A stretch of DNA of 15,184 nt from Bacteroidetes bacterium UBA4416. GTDB taxonomy: Bacteria > Bacteroidota > Bacteroidia > B-17B0 > Aurantibacillaceae. This document shows, in pieces, positions 1 to 7,513 of the stretch. The notes under the pieces were generated by a model. The model saw only the letters and a program-made list of their open reading frames with translations, did no database searches and was not told the DNA's origin. The stretch spans positions 43,889 through 59,072 of the forward strand of contig DGQK01000060.1 of NCBI GenBank assembly GCA_002390745.1, in the 5' to 3' direction. The position numbers and the translations under genes were made by a program. The first letter of the stretch is position 1. Each line of letters opens with the position of its first letter.

Positions 1-556
1 GCAGGCAGCAGACGATGCCGCCAATGTGCAGAACACTACCAGCGCCACGGTGAATGTGGCGGCCAACGATACCGGCGACCCGAGTACAGTGGTGATCATT
101 TCAGGGCCTTATCATGGCAGCGCAACCATGGGAAGTAACGGCACCGTGATCTATACACCTTCCGGAACCTTTGTGGGCGTGGATACCGTGCGTTACAGGA
201 TCTGCGATGCAACCTGCTCGATGACTTGCCGCGAAGCAAAATTACTCATCACCGTTACCAAAGAAACGGTGATCATCGTGCCGGGAGGCTTCTCTCCTAA
301 CGGCGACGGCCATAACGACGGTTTTGTGATCCAGGGCCTGGAGCTGTATCCGGATAATGAACTGCTCATCATCAACCGCTGGGGCGATGAAGTCTATAAG
401 GCGGCCCCCTACCGCAACGACTGGGCCGGGCAATCGCAGGGCAAAGGCATAACCCTTTACGGCAATGAGCTGGTGGAAGGAACCTATTTCTATATCCTCA
501 CGCTCGATAAGAATACCCCGCCGATGAAAGGCTATGTGGAGCTGAAACGAAAATAA
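1..556 (+). CDS. C-terminal part of a T9SS type B-sorted surface protein (5' end outside window)
   Basis: The reading frame is open from base 2, so this is only the last 184 or so residues of a longer exported protein. The first ~75 residues form one Ig-like/cadherin-like repeat, recognisable by NDTGDPSTV, the G.VIYTPSGTFVGVDTVRY core and a closing LLITV strand. Then comes the gliding-motility/T9SS type B C-terminal domain (CHU_C type): PGGFSPNGDGHNDGF, the INRWG strand motif, a WxG turn, GTYFYIL and a final GYVELKRK strand. In this family that domain directs the protein through the type IX system to the cell surface. The next gene, 30 bases on, is a PorP/SprF protein, the usual partner of type B cargo. 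Function of the missing N-terminal part cannot be told; adhesin-like repeats are typical. Domain call is firm. Confidence 0.9.
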   Translation, partial: QAADDAANVQNTTSATVNVAANDTGDPSTVVIISGPYHGSATMGSNGTVIYTPSGTFVGVDTVRYRICDATCSMTCREAKLLITVTKETVIIVPGGFSPNGDGHNDGFVIQGLELYPDNELLIINRWGDEVYKAAPYRNDWAGQSQGKGITLYGNELVEGTYFYILTLDKNTPPMKGYVELKRK

Positions 557-586
557 CCATTGCTAACCCTGTAATTAACGAAGAAC

Positions 587-1516
587 ATGAAAACCATGAA
601 ACGATTTTTTTATATAACGGTTAGCTCCCTGCTGCTAGGGGCGGGATTAACCGCGCAAAACCAGTTCAACCTGAGCCAATACATGCTGTACCACGCTTTT
701 GTGAACCCCGCAGCCATCGGCAACTATGAGCAGCTCAATGGGGCGGTGTACCACCGCAGCCAGTGGGTAGGCTTCAACGGCGCACCTACCAGCCAGGGCT
801 TTAATATGAACCTGCCTTTCAAGTCGGCAAGGCATACCATAGGGCTGGCTTACCTGCACGATCAGATAGGCGCAAACAACAACAATGAGATTTCGCTGGG
901 CTACGCCTACAAAGCCCGCCTCACAGCCAAAACAAGCCTGTTGTTCGGGCTCATGGCTACGGCCAATATCATGAGGACCAGCTATACCACACTGGCGCTG
1001 AACGATGCCGTGGATCCGAGCTTTAACAACAATGCCACAGCGGTTCTCCCCAATTTCAAGTACGGGATGTACCTGCAAAACGAACGCTACTATGTGGGCA
1101 TTGCTGTTCCGAACCTGATGGAAAATAAGATAGCCTCCGGAAAAGGAGCGGTAGCTTTCAACGCCGACAACCTGCACTACTACCTGCAGGCCGGTTATCT
1201 GTTCAGGCTCGACGAAAAGTCGGACCTCGGGCTTTCCACGCTGGTAAAACAGGTAAGCGGCTCGCCGTTGCAGGCCGATCTGAACCTTCAGTACGTTTAC
1301 AATAAGAAATTCGGCATCGGAGCTTCTTACCGCACCAGCAAAGACCTGGTAGCGCTTATCAACTTCCGTATCACGCCGATGTTCAAGCTGGCCTATTCGT
1401 ACGACTATACCTTATCGGCTTTGCGTAAATACAATTCAGGCAGTCATGAGATCATGCTCATCTTTAACATGGTAAACGATAAAAAAGTCATCGGGGCACA
1501 GGTTCCAAGCTTCTAA
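587..1516 (+). CDS. PorP/SprF family type IX secretion membrane protein
   Basis: A 309-residue protein of the usual length for the PorP/SprF family. It has a signal peptide (residues 1-23, hydrophobic ITVSSLLLGAGLTA then Q). The family N-terminal signature follows: QFNLSQYMLYHAFVNPAAIGN, then HRSQWVGFNGAP. Alternating short strands such as HTIGLAYLHDQIG and LGLSTLVKQVSGSPLQADLNLQY fit an outer-membrane beta-barrel. In gliding Bacteroidota, SprF-like proteins are needed for secretion of the type B cargo encoded beside them, and PorP works with the PorK/L/M/N motor; the exact role of this paralogue is inferred from position. It lies 30 bases after the cargo gene and 14 bases before the OmpA gene, so one transcript is likely. 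An in-frame ATG at 596 is an alternative start. Confidence 0.9.
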   Translation: MKTMKRFFYITVSSLLLGAGLTAQNQFNLSQYMLYHAFVNPAAIGNYEQLNGAVYHRSQWVGFNGAPTSQGFNMNLPFKSARHTIGLAYLHDQIGANNNNEISLGYAYKARLTAKTSLLFGLMATANIMRTSYTTLALNDAVDPSFNNNATAVLPNFKYGMYLQNERYYVGIAVPNLMENKIASGKGAVAFNADNLHYYLQAGYLFRLDEKSDLGLSTLVKQVSGSPLQADLNLQYVYNKKFGIGASYRTSKDLVALINFRITPMFKLAYSYDYTLSALRKYNSGSHEIMLIFNMVNDKKVIGAQVPSF

Positions 1517-1530
1517 AAAATCTATAGCGT

Positions 1531-3483
1531 ATGCGTCATTTATGTTTTATTTTGCTCCTGTGCGCCCTGTGCGGTCAGGTAGCCGCACAATCGCCTGCAT
1601 CCGGCAATGCTGCTTATTATCTGAAAGCCGGCGACGAGAACTTTAACCTGTATAAGTACAACGAAGCCCTCGACAATTACCTGGAGGCTTACAAGAAAGG
1701 AACGCCGGGCTTTTACCTTACCCAGCAGATCGCAAAATCGTACCGCCTGCTGTATGATTACCAGAACGCGCTGGACTGGTACGGCAGGCTTTATAGCTAC
1801 AAAACCGATAATTCGCCGGAGAACCTGAAGGAGTATGCGCAGCTGCTGAAGAACGGAGAGCAATACGACAAGGCGGTGGAGATCTACCGTGAATATGCGC
1901 TTCGTTCCGGAGGCAATGAGATACTGGTGGAATATTTTGCCTCTACCTGTGTATGGGCGAAACAGAATATCCAGGCAGCCGCCAAATACGGTGCCTATCC
2001 TACCAATATTGCTAAAGGCAAACTGCACCTGGGCATGACCTTCTATAACAACGGCCTGATGGTTTCCGTTCCTAAAAGCTCCGGGGCGGACGAAAAAACG
2101 GTGTATTACAACCTGGCTTATGCCAAAAGCCTGGATACCCTGAACTTTGCGAAGCCCGAAGAGCTCGACGGCGATGTGCATGCCACTTACTATGAGGCAG
2201 GGCCGGCCCTCTCGCCTGACGGAAAGATCCTCTATTACACCCGCAACTCCACGGATGCCAGTACCTACAAGCCTAAGAAAGCGTCCAGGTACAGCATTGA
2301 TAAAAACGGGAGTTCTAATTTACAGATCTACAGCTCACGTAACAACAACGGCGTGTGGAGCAAAGGCAGGCCGCTGAACGTTAGCAGCCTCGATTACAAT
2401 TGTGTGTTTCCCTGCGTGAGCACCGATGGAAAGACGCTGTATTTCTGCTCCAACATGCCCGGCGGAGCCGGCGGATATGATATATACAAAGCGGAGATCA
2501 TCAACGATACCATGCTGGGAAGACCGCTGAACCTGGGCTCTGAGATCAATACGATCGAGGACGATCTCTATCCCTATGTGACCAAAGATCATTTTTACTA
2601 TTCCTCCCGGGGCAAGAACGGCTTTGGCGGGCTCGATATCCAGAAAGCACAGATCGTGAATGGCTCCGCAGTGAATCCCATGAACATGGGCGTTCCCTTT
2701 AACTCTTCCAAGGATGATTTTTCCATTCTTTTCAAAGAGAGCGGCAGGCAGGGCTATTTTGTATCGAACCGGGAGGGCGCTCATGGCGGGGATATCGTCT
2801 GGTATTTCAATAAGCTCATGCTGTGGGATACGATCAAAGGGACAGTGATCGACCGTATTACGGCACACGCCATCGAAGGAGTGAAAGTGACCTTGTACGA
2901 GATCGACGCCAAAGGGAACAAGGTATTTGTGAAAGACACCCTGACCGACCAATCCGGCAACTGGCTTTTTGTGACGGATCCGGAGAAAGCATACAGGCTG
3001 GCCTTTCAATTCAATAACTACGATAGCAAAGAATTCTACATCCCGGAGAAAGACCTGGCGGTGAAACCTTCACGCCGCGATGTGGTCACCATGCTGAATC
3101 CGCTGAACCTTTACCCGACTGTGAAAAAAGACAATGTGGTGAAGATCGACAACATCTATTTCGATTTTGACAAGGCAACTATTCGTCCCGAATCGTATAC
3201 CATCCTCGACAACCTGGTGAACTTCCTGAAAGAGAATGCCGGTGCGCGCATCGAGCTGAGCGCCCATACCGACGCGGCAGGGAATGACAAGTACAACCTG
3301 AAATTATCGGATGGCCGGGCGAAATCCTGCTTCGATTACCTGGTGTCCAAAGGCATCGAGCCTGGTCGTCTGGTGCCTAAAGGCTATGGCGAAACGCGCC
3401 TGCTGAACAACTGCAAGGATGCGAAAAAATGCAGCGATGCCGAGAACCAGCTGAACCGAAGGGTAGAGGTGAAGTTTTTGTAG
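1531..3483 (+). CDS. OmpA family protein with TPR, PD40 propeller and regulatory-like domain (PorE-like)
   Basis: A 650-residue exported protein: signal peptide at residues 1-19 (cleavage before QSPAS), TPR helices at about 25-115 (YYLKAGDENFNLYKYNEALDN start), WD40-like PD40 strands at about 220-400 (ALSPDGKILYYTRN, CVSTDGKTLYFCSNMPGG, YVTKDHFYYSSRGKNG), a carboxypeptidase regulatory-like beta-sandwich at about 435-515 (IKGTVIDRITAHAIEGVKV), and a C-terminal OmpA peptidoglycan-binding domain at about 540-650 (IYFDFDKATIRPES, ELSAHTDAAG, GYGE, NRRVEVKF). This order is that of Porphyromonas PorE, which links the type IX complex to peptidoglycan. Many Bacteroidota carry several such proteins next to PorP/SprF genes, so a cluster-specific anchor for the neighbouring PorP/SprF is more likely than the core PorE itself. 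Co-transcription with the preceding genes is supported by the 14-base gap. Confidence 0.9.
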   Translation: MRHLCFILLLCALCGQVAAQSPASGNAAYYLKAGDENFNLYKYNEALDNYLEAYKKGTPGFYLTQQIAKSYRLLYDYQNALDWYGRLYSYKTDNSPENLKEYAQLLKNGEQYDKAVEIYREYALRSGGNEILVEYFASTCVWAKQNIQAAAKYGAYPTNIAKGKLHLGMTFYNNGLMVSVPKSSGADEKTVYYNLAYAKSLDTLNFAKPEELDGDVHATYYEAGPALSPDGKILYYTRNSTDASTYKPKKASRYSIDKNGSSNLQIYSSRNNNGVWSKGRPLNVSSLDYNCVFPCVSTDGKTLYFCSNMPGGAGGYDIYKAEIINDTMLGRPLNLGSEINTIEDDLYPYVTKDHFYYSSRGKNGFGGLDIQKAQIVNGSAVNPMNMGVPFNSSKDDFSILFKESGRQGYFVSNREGAHGGDIVWYFNKLMLWDTIKGTVIDRITAHAIEGVKVTLYEIDAKGNKVFVKDTLTDQSGNWLFVTDPEKAYRLAFQFNNYDSKEFYIPEKDLAVKPSRRDVVTMLNPLNLYPTVKKDNVVKIDNIYFDFDKATIRPESYTILDNLVNFLKENAGARIELSAHTDAAGNDKYNLKLSDGRAKSCFDYLVSKGIEPGRLVPKGYGETRLLNNCKDAKKCSDAENQLNRRVEVKFL

Positions 3484-3645
3484 GATACAGCGGGTGTTGA
3501 CTGTCCTGTTGCCATGTAAGGCCCCGCATGAAATGGTATCCCTGCATGGCTCTACCTTTGGAATCCTGGTTAATAGGCCAATCCCGGACTTATGCGATAC
3601 AGCTTACTGTAACATCCGTTGAATCAGCTCAACCGAAAGAAGGCG

Positions 3646-3653
3646 TAAATTTG
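3646..3653 (+). promoter_or_regulatory. Candidate Bacteroidota -7 element upstream of the DUF3050 gene
   Basis: TAAATTTG is an exact match to the Bacteroidota -7 consensus TAnnTTTG and lies 82 bases before the ATG at 3736. A TTG at 3619-3621 could be the -33 element, but the 24-base spacing is longer than the usual 19-21. A second exact match, TACATTTG at 3709-3716, has a TTG at 3691-3693 only 15 bases upstream and would give a very short leader. Which, if either, is used cannot be decided from sequence. Confidence 0.3.
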
Positions 3654-3735
3654 TAAGCTTCTCCACAGTTTCCGCAAAACGGATGGATGATTGCAGGCAA
3701 TCATTTCTTACATTTGGCGCCTGATCAGATCAACT

Positions 3736-4512
3736 ATGAATTCACGCCTTCAAACATTGCAAACAGAGATTGCTCCTTTAAGGGACCAGCTCGTCAGCCA
3801 CCCCGTATATGCCCATATCCGCACACTGCCACAGCTGCGGCTTTTTATGGAGCATCACGTCTTTGCCGTATGGGATTTTATGTCCTTATTGAAAGCCCTG
3901 CAACGGAACCTTACCTGCGTGGACCTGCCCTGGGTGCCCGTAGGAACTGCTGAAACGCGCTACCTGATCAATGAGATCGTGCTGGGAGAAGAATCGGACG
4001 TGGATGAAGCCGGCAGGCGCATCAGTCACTTTGAGCTCTACCTCGAGGCGATGGAGCAGGCGGGTTGCAGGCTTAGGCCTGTACGGGAATTCCTCGGCTG
4101 CATCCGCAGCAACAAAGGCGTGGCAGAGAGTATGAAGGCAGCCGGCATTCCGCCTGCTTCTGCGGATTTTGTGTCCTCTACCTTTGAAGTGGTTAATTCC
4201 GGTAAAGCCTATGTGCAGGCAGCCGTGTTTACCTTTGGGCGCGAGGACCTTATTCCCGGCATGTTCCTTTCTTTTGTCAGGGAATTGAGTAGCCGGAATC
4301 CCGGTAACGTGGATATTCTGAAATACTACCTCGAGCGCCACATCGAAGTGGACGGCGAGCACCACTCACAGCTTGCTTACCGCATGACTGAGGAACTCTG
4401 CGGAGACGATGATGCCAAATGGGAGGAGGCGACCGGGGAAGTAAAGAAAGCCCTTCTTGCCAGGATCCGTTTGTGGGATGCCATTGCGGCAGCGGTAGGG
4501 AAGGAAGACTGA
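3736..4512 (+). CDS. DUF3050 family protein, predicted heme-oxygenase-like fold with di-iron ligand set
   Basis: A 258-residue, all-helical soluble protein recognised as DUF3050 from FMEHHVFAVWDFMSLLK, VPVGTAETRYLINEIVLGEE and FTFGREDLIPGMF. No signal peptide or membrane segment. I chose the ATG at 3736 over a TTG at 3691, which would add 15 residues (QAIISYIWRLIRST) that do not look like the family start. The helical bundle resembles heme-oxygenase-like proteins. Candidate metal ligands are E91 and H98 (E-x6-H), E170, and H202-x3-D206-x2-H209, the order and close to the spacing remembered for the di-iron protein CADD. This suggests an O2-using oxidase, but the substrate is unknown and the neighbours do not point to a pathway. 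The gene seems monocistronic, with 252 bases before it and 140 after. Family call is fairly firm; the enzymatic role is inference. Confidence 0.8.
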   Translation: MNSRLQTLQTEIAPLRDQLVSHPVYAHIRTLPQLRLFMEHHVFAVWDFMSLLKALQRNLTCVDLPWVPVGTAETRYLINEIVLGEESDVDEAGRRISHFELYLEAMEQAGCRLRPVREFLGCIRSNKGVAESMKAAGIPPASADFVSSTFEVVNSGKAYVQAAVFTFGREDLIPGMFLSFVRELSSRNPGNVDILKYYLERHIEVDGEHHSQLAYRMTEELCGDDDAKWEEATGEVKKALLARIRLWDAIAAAVGKED

Positions 4513-4517
4513 GCGCG

Positions 4518-4556
4518 ATGCCGCACAGGCAGGCTCCGTTCGGCGCCGGCATTTTT
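4518..4556 (+). terminator. Weak possible intrinsic terminator after the DUF3050 gene
   Basis: ATGCCG at 4518-4523 can pair with CGGCAT at 4547-4552, followed by five T (4552-4556). The loop is long (23 bases) and holds a GGCGCC palindrome, so the structure is not a classic terminator. It starts 6 bases after the stop codon, which fits the role. Confidence 0.25.
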
Positions 4557-4652
4557 AAATCCCGGCTGATGTTGTATATTTATGACAGCGGCCTTGCCTG
4601 CGGGAGTGCTCCTGTTTCAGCCAGGCCGCAAACCAAAGCGGCATCATTCAGT

Positions 4653-6146
4653 ATGGTAAAATTTCTCATCGCGCTTTGCCTGTTGTTAGCAGGCTATCCG
4701 GCATTCACACAGGTTGATAAGCAATCGGAACTGTTCAGGGCTATCCTGGCCAAAGATAGCCTGCTGTTTGATGTCGGCTTCAATACCTGCGCCCTGTCGC
4801 AGTTTGAAACCCTCTTAAGCGAAAGCTTTGAATTTTATCATGATGTAGACGGCATTTCCGGTAAGGCGAAATTTCTGAAGGATTTGCGCAGTGGCCTGTG
4901 TGGTAATCCTTCCGGCTACCAGGCACGAAGAGAGCTGTTGCCGGAAAGTACAGAGGTTTATGCCCTGCGCCGCAAAAGTGGCCAGGCTGAGGTATACGGA
5001 GCCATTCAGACCGGGGTGCACCGGTTTTTTGAAAAACAAAGCGGTAAGCCCGAGCAGTTTGGAAGCTCCGCAAGGTTTACGCACCTGTGGCTGTTGGAAC
5101 AAGGAGAATGGAAACTTTCGAGGTCATTTAGTTACGAGCACATCCGGAAACAACCTGAACAAGGCACAGCTCCCCGGTTTACAGACGATGCAGACGTGGA
5201 GGCATGGCTGAAAGAGAAGAAGGTTCCTGTGCTTGGGATCGGTGTGATCGAAGGCGGAAGGCTGAAGCACATCCAGGTGTTCGGCAACCTGGCCACGGGT
5301 GTTTCAGCGCCTTACAATACCCTGTTCAATGTCGCTTCTTTAACGAAGCCTGTTACGGCCCTGGTGGCCCTCAAACTGGTGAGTGCAGGCAAATGGAACC
5401 TGGATGAGCCCCTGTATCACTATTGGACGGATCCCGACGTAGCGGATGATCCGCGCTCTAAAAAGCTTAGCACGCGTATGATCCTGAGCCATCAATCCGG
5501 TTTCCCGAACTGGCGTTGGATGAATGCTGACAAAAAGCTCGGGTTTCAGTTTGATCCGGGAACAGGCTACCAGTATTCGGGCGAAGGGTTCGAGTATTTG
5601 CGTAAAGCATTGGAGCATAAGTTTAAGAAGTCCTTGCAGCAATTGGCCGGCGAGCTTATTTTTACACCGCTTCGCATGAGCGATACCCGCTATGTGTGGG
5701 ATGCGCAGGTGGATACGGCCAGGCTTGCCCACGCTTATGATAAAGACGGGAAGCCTTACGAAACAGTGAAGCGTCAAACGCCAAACGCTGCCGATGATTT
5801 ATTGACCACCATTGAAGACTACGGGAATTTTTTGCTAAGTGTCATGAATGGCGAAGGGCTTAGCCAAACCGTGTTTGATGACATGATCTCCCCTCAGGTG
5901 GCGAGCTCAAGGGGAAAGCACTTTGGCCTGGGCTTCGAAATTTATGATCTGGGGCAGGGAGACTATGCCTTATCGCACGGTGGATCGGACAAAGGCGTTC
6001 AAACGATTGTGTTTCTGTTTCCCAAAACAAAACAGGGGCTTTTGATCTTTACCAATTCGGATACCGGCGTCCAGGTCTATGAAACGCTGCTGAAGCACTA
6101 CCTGGGCCACAAGGGCATACAGATCGTGGATATTGAAACAAAGTAA
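4653..6146 (+). CDS. Exported serine hydrolase (class C beta-lactamase/CubicO fold) with N-terminal NTF2-like domain
   Basis: From the ATG at 4653 the protein has 497 residues and starts with a clear signal peptide (MVKFLIALCLLLAGYPAFTQ), which fixes this start; an upstream extension to 4419 would overlap the DUF3050 gene in another frame and bury the signal. Residues ~25-165 look like an NTF2-like/DUF4440 domain (LLSESFEFYHDVDG near 54-67, FTHLWLLEQGEWKLSRSF near 150). Residues ~180-480 are a penicillin-binding/beta-lactamase-like hydrolase: S229-L-T-K232 is the SxxK nucleophile motif, Y308-S-G310 occupies the YxN position, and H442-G-G444 replaces KTG. The HGG form is usual in esterases and peptidases of this group rather than true beta-lactamases. 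Likely periplasmic or surface; substrate unknown. The gene seems to be transcribed alone. Confidence 0.85.
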   Translation: MVKFLIALCLLLAGYPAFTQVDKQSELFRAILAKDSLLFDVGFNTCALSQFETLLSESFEFYHDVDGISGKAKFLKDLRSGLCGNPSGYQARRELLPESTEVYALRRKSGQAEVYGAIQTGVHRFFEKQSGKPEQFGSSARFTHLWLLEQGEWKLSRSFSYEHIRKQPEQGTAPRFTDDADVEAWLKEKKVPVLGIGVIEGGRLKHIQVFGNLATGVSAPYNTLFNVASLTKPVTALVALKLVSAGKWNLDEPLYHYWTDPDVADDPRSKKLSTRMILSHQSGFPNWRWMNADKKLGFQFDPGTGYQYSGEGFEYLRKALEHKFKKSLQQLAGELIFTPLRMSDTRYVWDAQVDTARLAHAYDKDGKPYETVKRQTPNAADDLLTTIEDYGNFLLSVMNGEGLSQTVFDDMISPQVASSRGKHFGLGFEIYDLGQGDYALSHGGSDKGVQTIVFLFPKTKQGLLIFTNSDTGVQVYETLLKHYLGHKGIQIVDIETK

Positions 6147-6409
6147 AACGTGGCTGCACCCAAAGAGTTCCGGAGGCTTTGCAATAGAATCGCCATGGTT
6201 CAGGGAAAGTGATTTTTTGGGAAGTGGAGCGTTGCCATTAGAAGCCATTTCATAAATAGGTTTTAGGCTATTTGCGCAGGATTTTTCATTCAGGCGAGGC
6301 TCTTTTCGAAGCTCATACTCTTGTAGTCTGGGCTGGAAAAGGAACGAAGCATGAATGGGAAAGGCGCGCAAAGAGGCAACAGGTATTTATGAGATAGCTT
6401 CTAATTCCT

Positions 6410-6417
6410 TAGCTTTG
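6410..6417 (+). promoter_or_regulatory. Candidate -7 element immediately before the Crp/Fnr gene
   Basis: TAGCTTTG exactly matches TAnnTTTG and ends 5 bases before the ATG at 6423. Used as a promoter it would start transcription at or within about 2 bases of the start codon, giving an almost leaderless mRNA. No TTG lies at the usual -33 distance; TTT at 6386-6388 is the nearest. The preceding 276-base gap (6147-6422) shows no other clear element. Confidence 0.3.
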
Positions 6418-6422
6418 CGGAG

Positions 6423-6992
6423 ATGACAGAGCTCGAGCAATACATCCGGTCTTATTTTGGGATCCCTGCCGCTGAACTGGCGAAGATCGCGGACCTTTTC
6501 AGGCCGGCGCTTCTCCGGAAGGGAGATTACTTTATCAGGAGTGGCGGTTCCTGCGATAAGCTCAGTTTTATCAGGTCGGGCTCCCTGCGCATCTTCGTGA
6601 CACAGGCCGACAAGGAAGTTACCCAGTGGATCTCCACCAAAGGGTATTTTGTGACGGACCTCTCGGCGCTCCTCTTCCAAACGCCCTGCCGCTGGAACAT
6701 CCAGGCCCTCAGCGACACGGAGCTATACACCATAGGCAGTAAGGAGTACAGGGAGATCGGGACGCACGTGCCCCAGTGGCACGAGCTCGAAAAGCTGTTC
6801 ATTGCCCGCTGCTTCACCATCCTCGAAGACCGGATCTTCAGCCACCTGTCCATGACGGCGGAAGAGCGCTACGATGCCTTCTTCGCTTCGCATAAGGAGC
6901 TCTTCAATCAGGTGCCCCTGCAATACCTGGCCTCCATGCTTGGCATGACCCCCGAAACACTCAGCAGGATCCGGAAGAAGCAGCTTCCCTGA
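6423..6992 (+). CDS. Crp/Fnr family transcriptional regulator
   Basis: A 189-residue regulator. Residues ~10-115 form the cupin-like effector domain (LLRKGDYFIRSGGSCDKLSFIRSG is split by the typical G-turns at 34 and 53), followed by a long dimer helix (~116-142) and a C-terminal winged helix-turn-helix (~150-189). The recognition helix reads TPETLSRIRKK, with E178, S181 and R182 in the E-x-x-S-R arrangement of FNR, which reads TTGA half-sites, rather than the RE-x-x-x-R of CRP. The cAMP-pocket R-S pair of CRP is not seen and there is no N-terminal cysteine cluster, so it is unlikely to sense cAMP or carry an FNR-type Fe-S cluster; the effector is unknown. A matching TTGA-N6-TCAA palindrome begins 6 bases after its stop codon, in front of the SRPBCC gene. 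Confidence 0.9.
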   Translation: MTELEQYIRSYFGIPAAELAKIADLFRPALLRKGDYFIRSGGSCDKLSFIRSGSLRIFVTQADKEVTQWISTKGYFVTDLSALLFQTPCRWNIQALSDTELYTIGSKEYREIGTHVPQWHELEKLFIARCFTILEDRIFSHLSMTAEERYDAFFASHKELFNQVPLQYLASMLGMTPETLSRIRKKQLP

Positions 6993-6998
6993 TTTTTT

Positions 6999-7014
6999 CT
7001 TGACATATATCAAG
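6999..7014. promoter_or_regulatory. FNR-like palindrome, candidate operator of the adjacent Crp/Fnr regulator
   Basis: CTTGA-CATATA-TCAAG is a perfect 5-bp inverted repeat. Its inner 14 bases match the FNR consensus TTGAT-N4-ATCAA at 9 of 10 defined positions. It lies between the Crp/Fnr gene, whose recognition helix has the FNR-type E-x-x-S-R residues, and the SRPBCC gene, and overlaps the TTG of the candidate -33 element, which would fit repression. Binding is inferred. Confidence 0.45.
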
Positions 7015-7031
7015 ATCAAAGCCTGTCTTTG
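7000..7031 (+). promoter_or_regulatory. Candidate promoter of the SRPBCC gene
   Basis: TTG at 7000-7002 and TGTCTTTG at 7024-7031 are separated by 21 bases. The second differs from TAnnTTTG at one position. Transcription would begin near 7035, leaving a leader of about 38 bases before the ATG at 7073. A second near match (CAACTTTG at 7037-7044) has no partner TTG. Confidence 0.35.
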
Positions 7032-7072
7032 CCTCTCAACTTTGTGCCATCATTTAACACATACACAAGATC

Positions 7073-7513
7073 ATGGCAAAGCACATCAGCACCCGGGTCC
7101 TCATCAGGGCTACACCGCAAACAGTTTGGAATACCTTAACGGATTTTGAGGCCTATCCTCAATGGAATCCCTTTCTCCGGTCGGTGAGAGGCCCTGTGGC
7201 ACCCGGTAAAGTGATACAGGTGGAACTGCAGCAGCCCGGGTCGGGCACAATTGCCATGAAGCCCAGGGTGCTTGTATTCGAAGCGCCGCATACATTCCGC
7301 TGGATCGGGCATTTGCTGTTCCGCGGCCTGTTTGACGGCGAGCACAGCTTCGAGATCCGGGATAACGGTGATGGGAGCAGCACATTCATCCAGAGCGAGC
7401 GCTTCGGCGGTATCCTGGTGCCGCTGCTTAGCCGCATGCTCGATACCAAAACCCTGAAGGGCTTTACCCTGATGAATGAAGCACTGAAAGACAGGTGCGA
7501 AAACGTTAAATAA
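7073..7513 (+). CDS. SRPBCC domain-containing protein (START/polyketide cyclase-like)
   Basis: A 146-residue single-domain protein of the SRPBCC helix-grip superfamily. Characteristic pieces are the first strand and helix ISTRVLIRATPQTVWNTLTDFEAYPQWNPF (split by the PQ/VW contact at residues 15-19), the W-N-P-F turn, the P-H-T-F-R-W strand near 80, F-D-G-E-H-S-F near 95, and the long C-terminal helix carrying F-T-L-M-N-E-A-L-K. These proteins enclose a hydrophobic cavity and bind or convert lipids and other apolar ligands; here no catalytic residues can be named and the ligand is unknown. No signal peptide, so cytoplasmic. The gene follows the Crp/Fnr gene by 80 bases, with a palindromic site between, so it is a good candidate target of that regulator. 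Confidence 0.85.
   Translation: MAKHISTRVLIRATPQTVWNTLTDFEAYPQWNPFLRSVRGPVAPGKVIQVELQQPGSGTIAMKPRVLVFEAPHTFRWIGHLLFRGLFDGEHSFEIRDNGDGSSTFIQSERFGGILVPLLSRMLDTKTLKGFTLMNEALKDRCENVK

Noticed and set aside
4419..4652. N-terminal extension of the serine hydrolase
   Set aside because: It would overlap the DUF3050 gene by 94 bases and put 78 low-complexity residues before an obvious signal peptide.
4653..6146. Beta-lactamase resistance gene
   Set aside because: The fold is right but the HGG third motif and altered YxN point to an esterase/peptidase-type relative, not a resistance enzyme.
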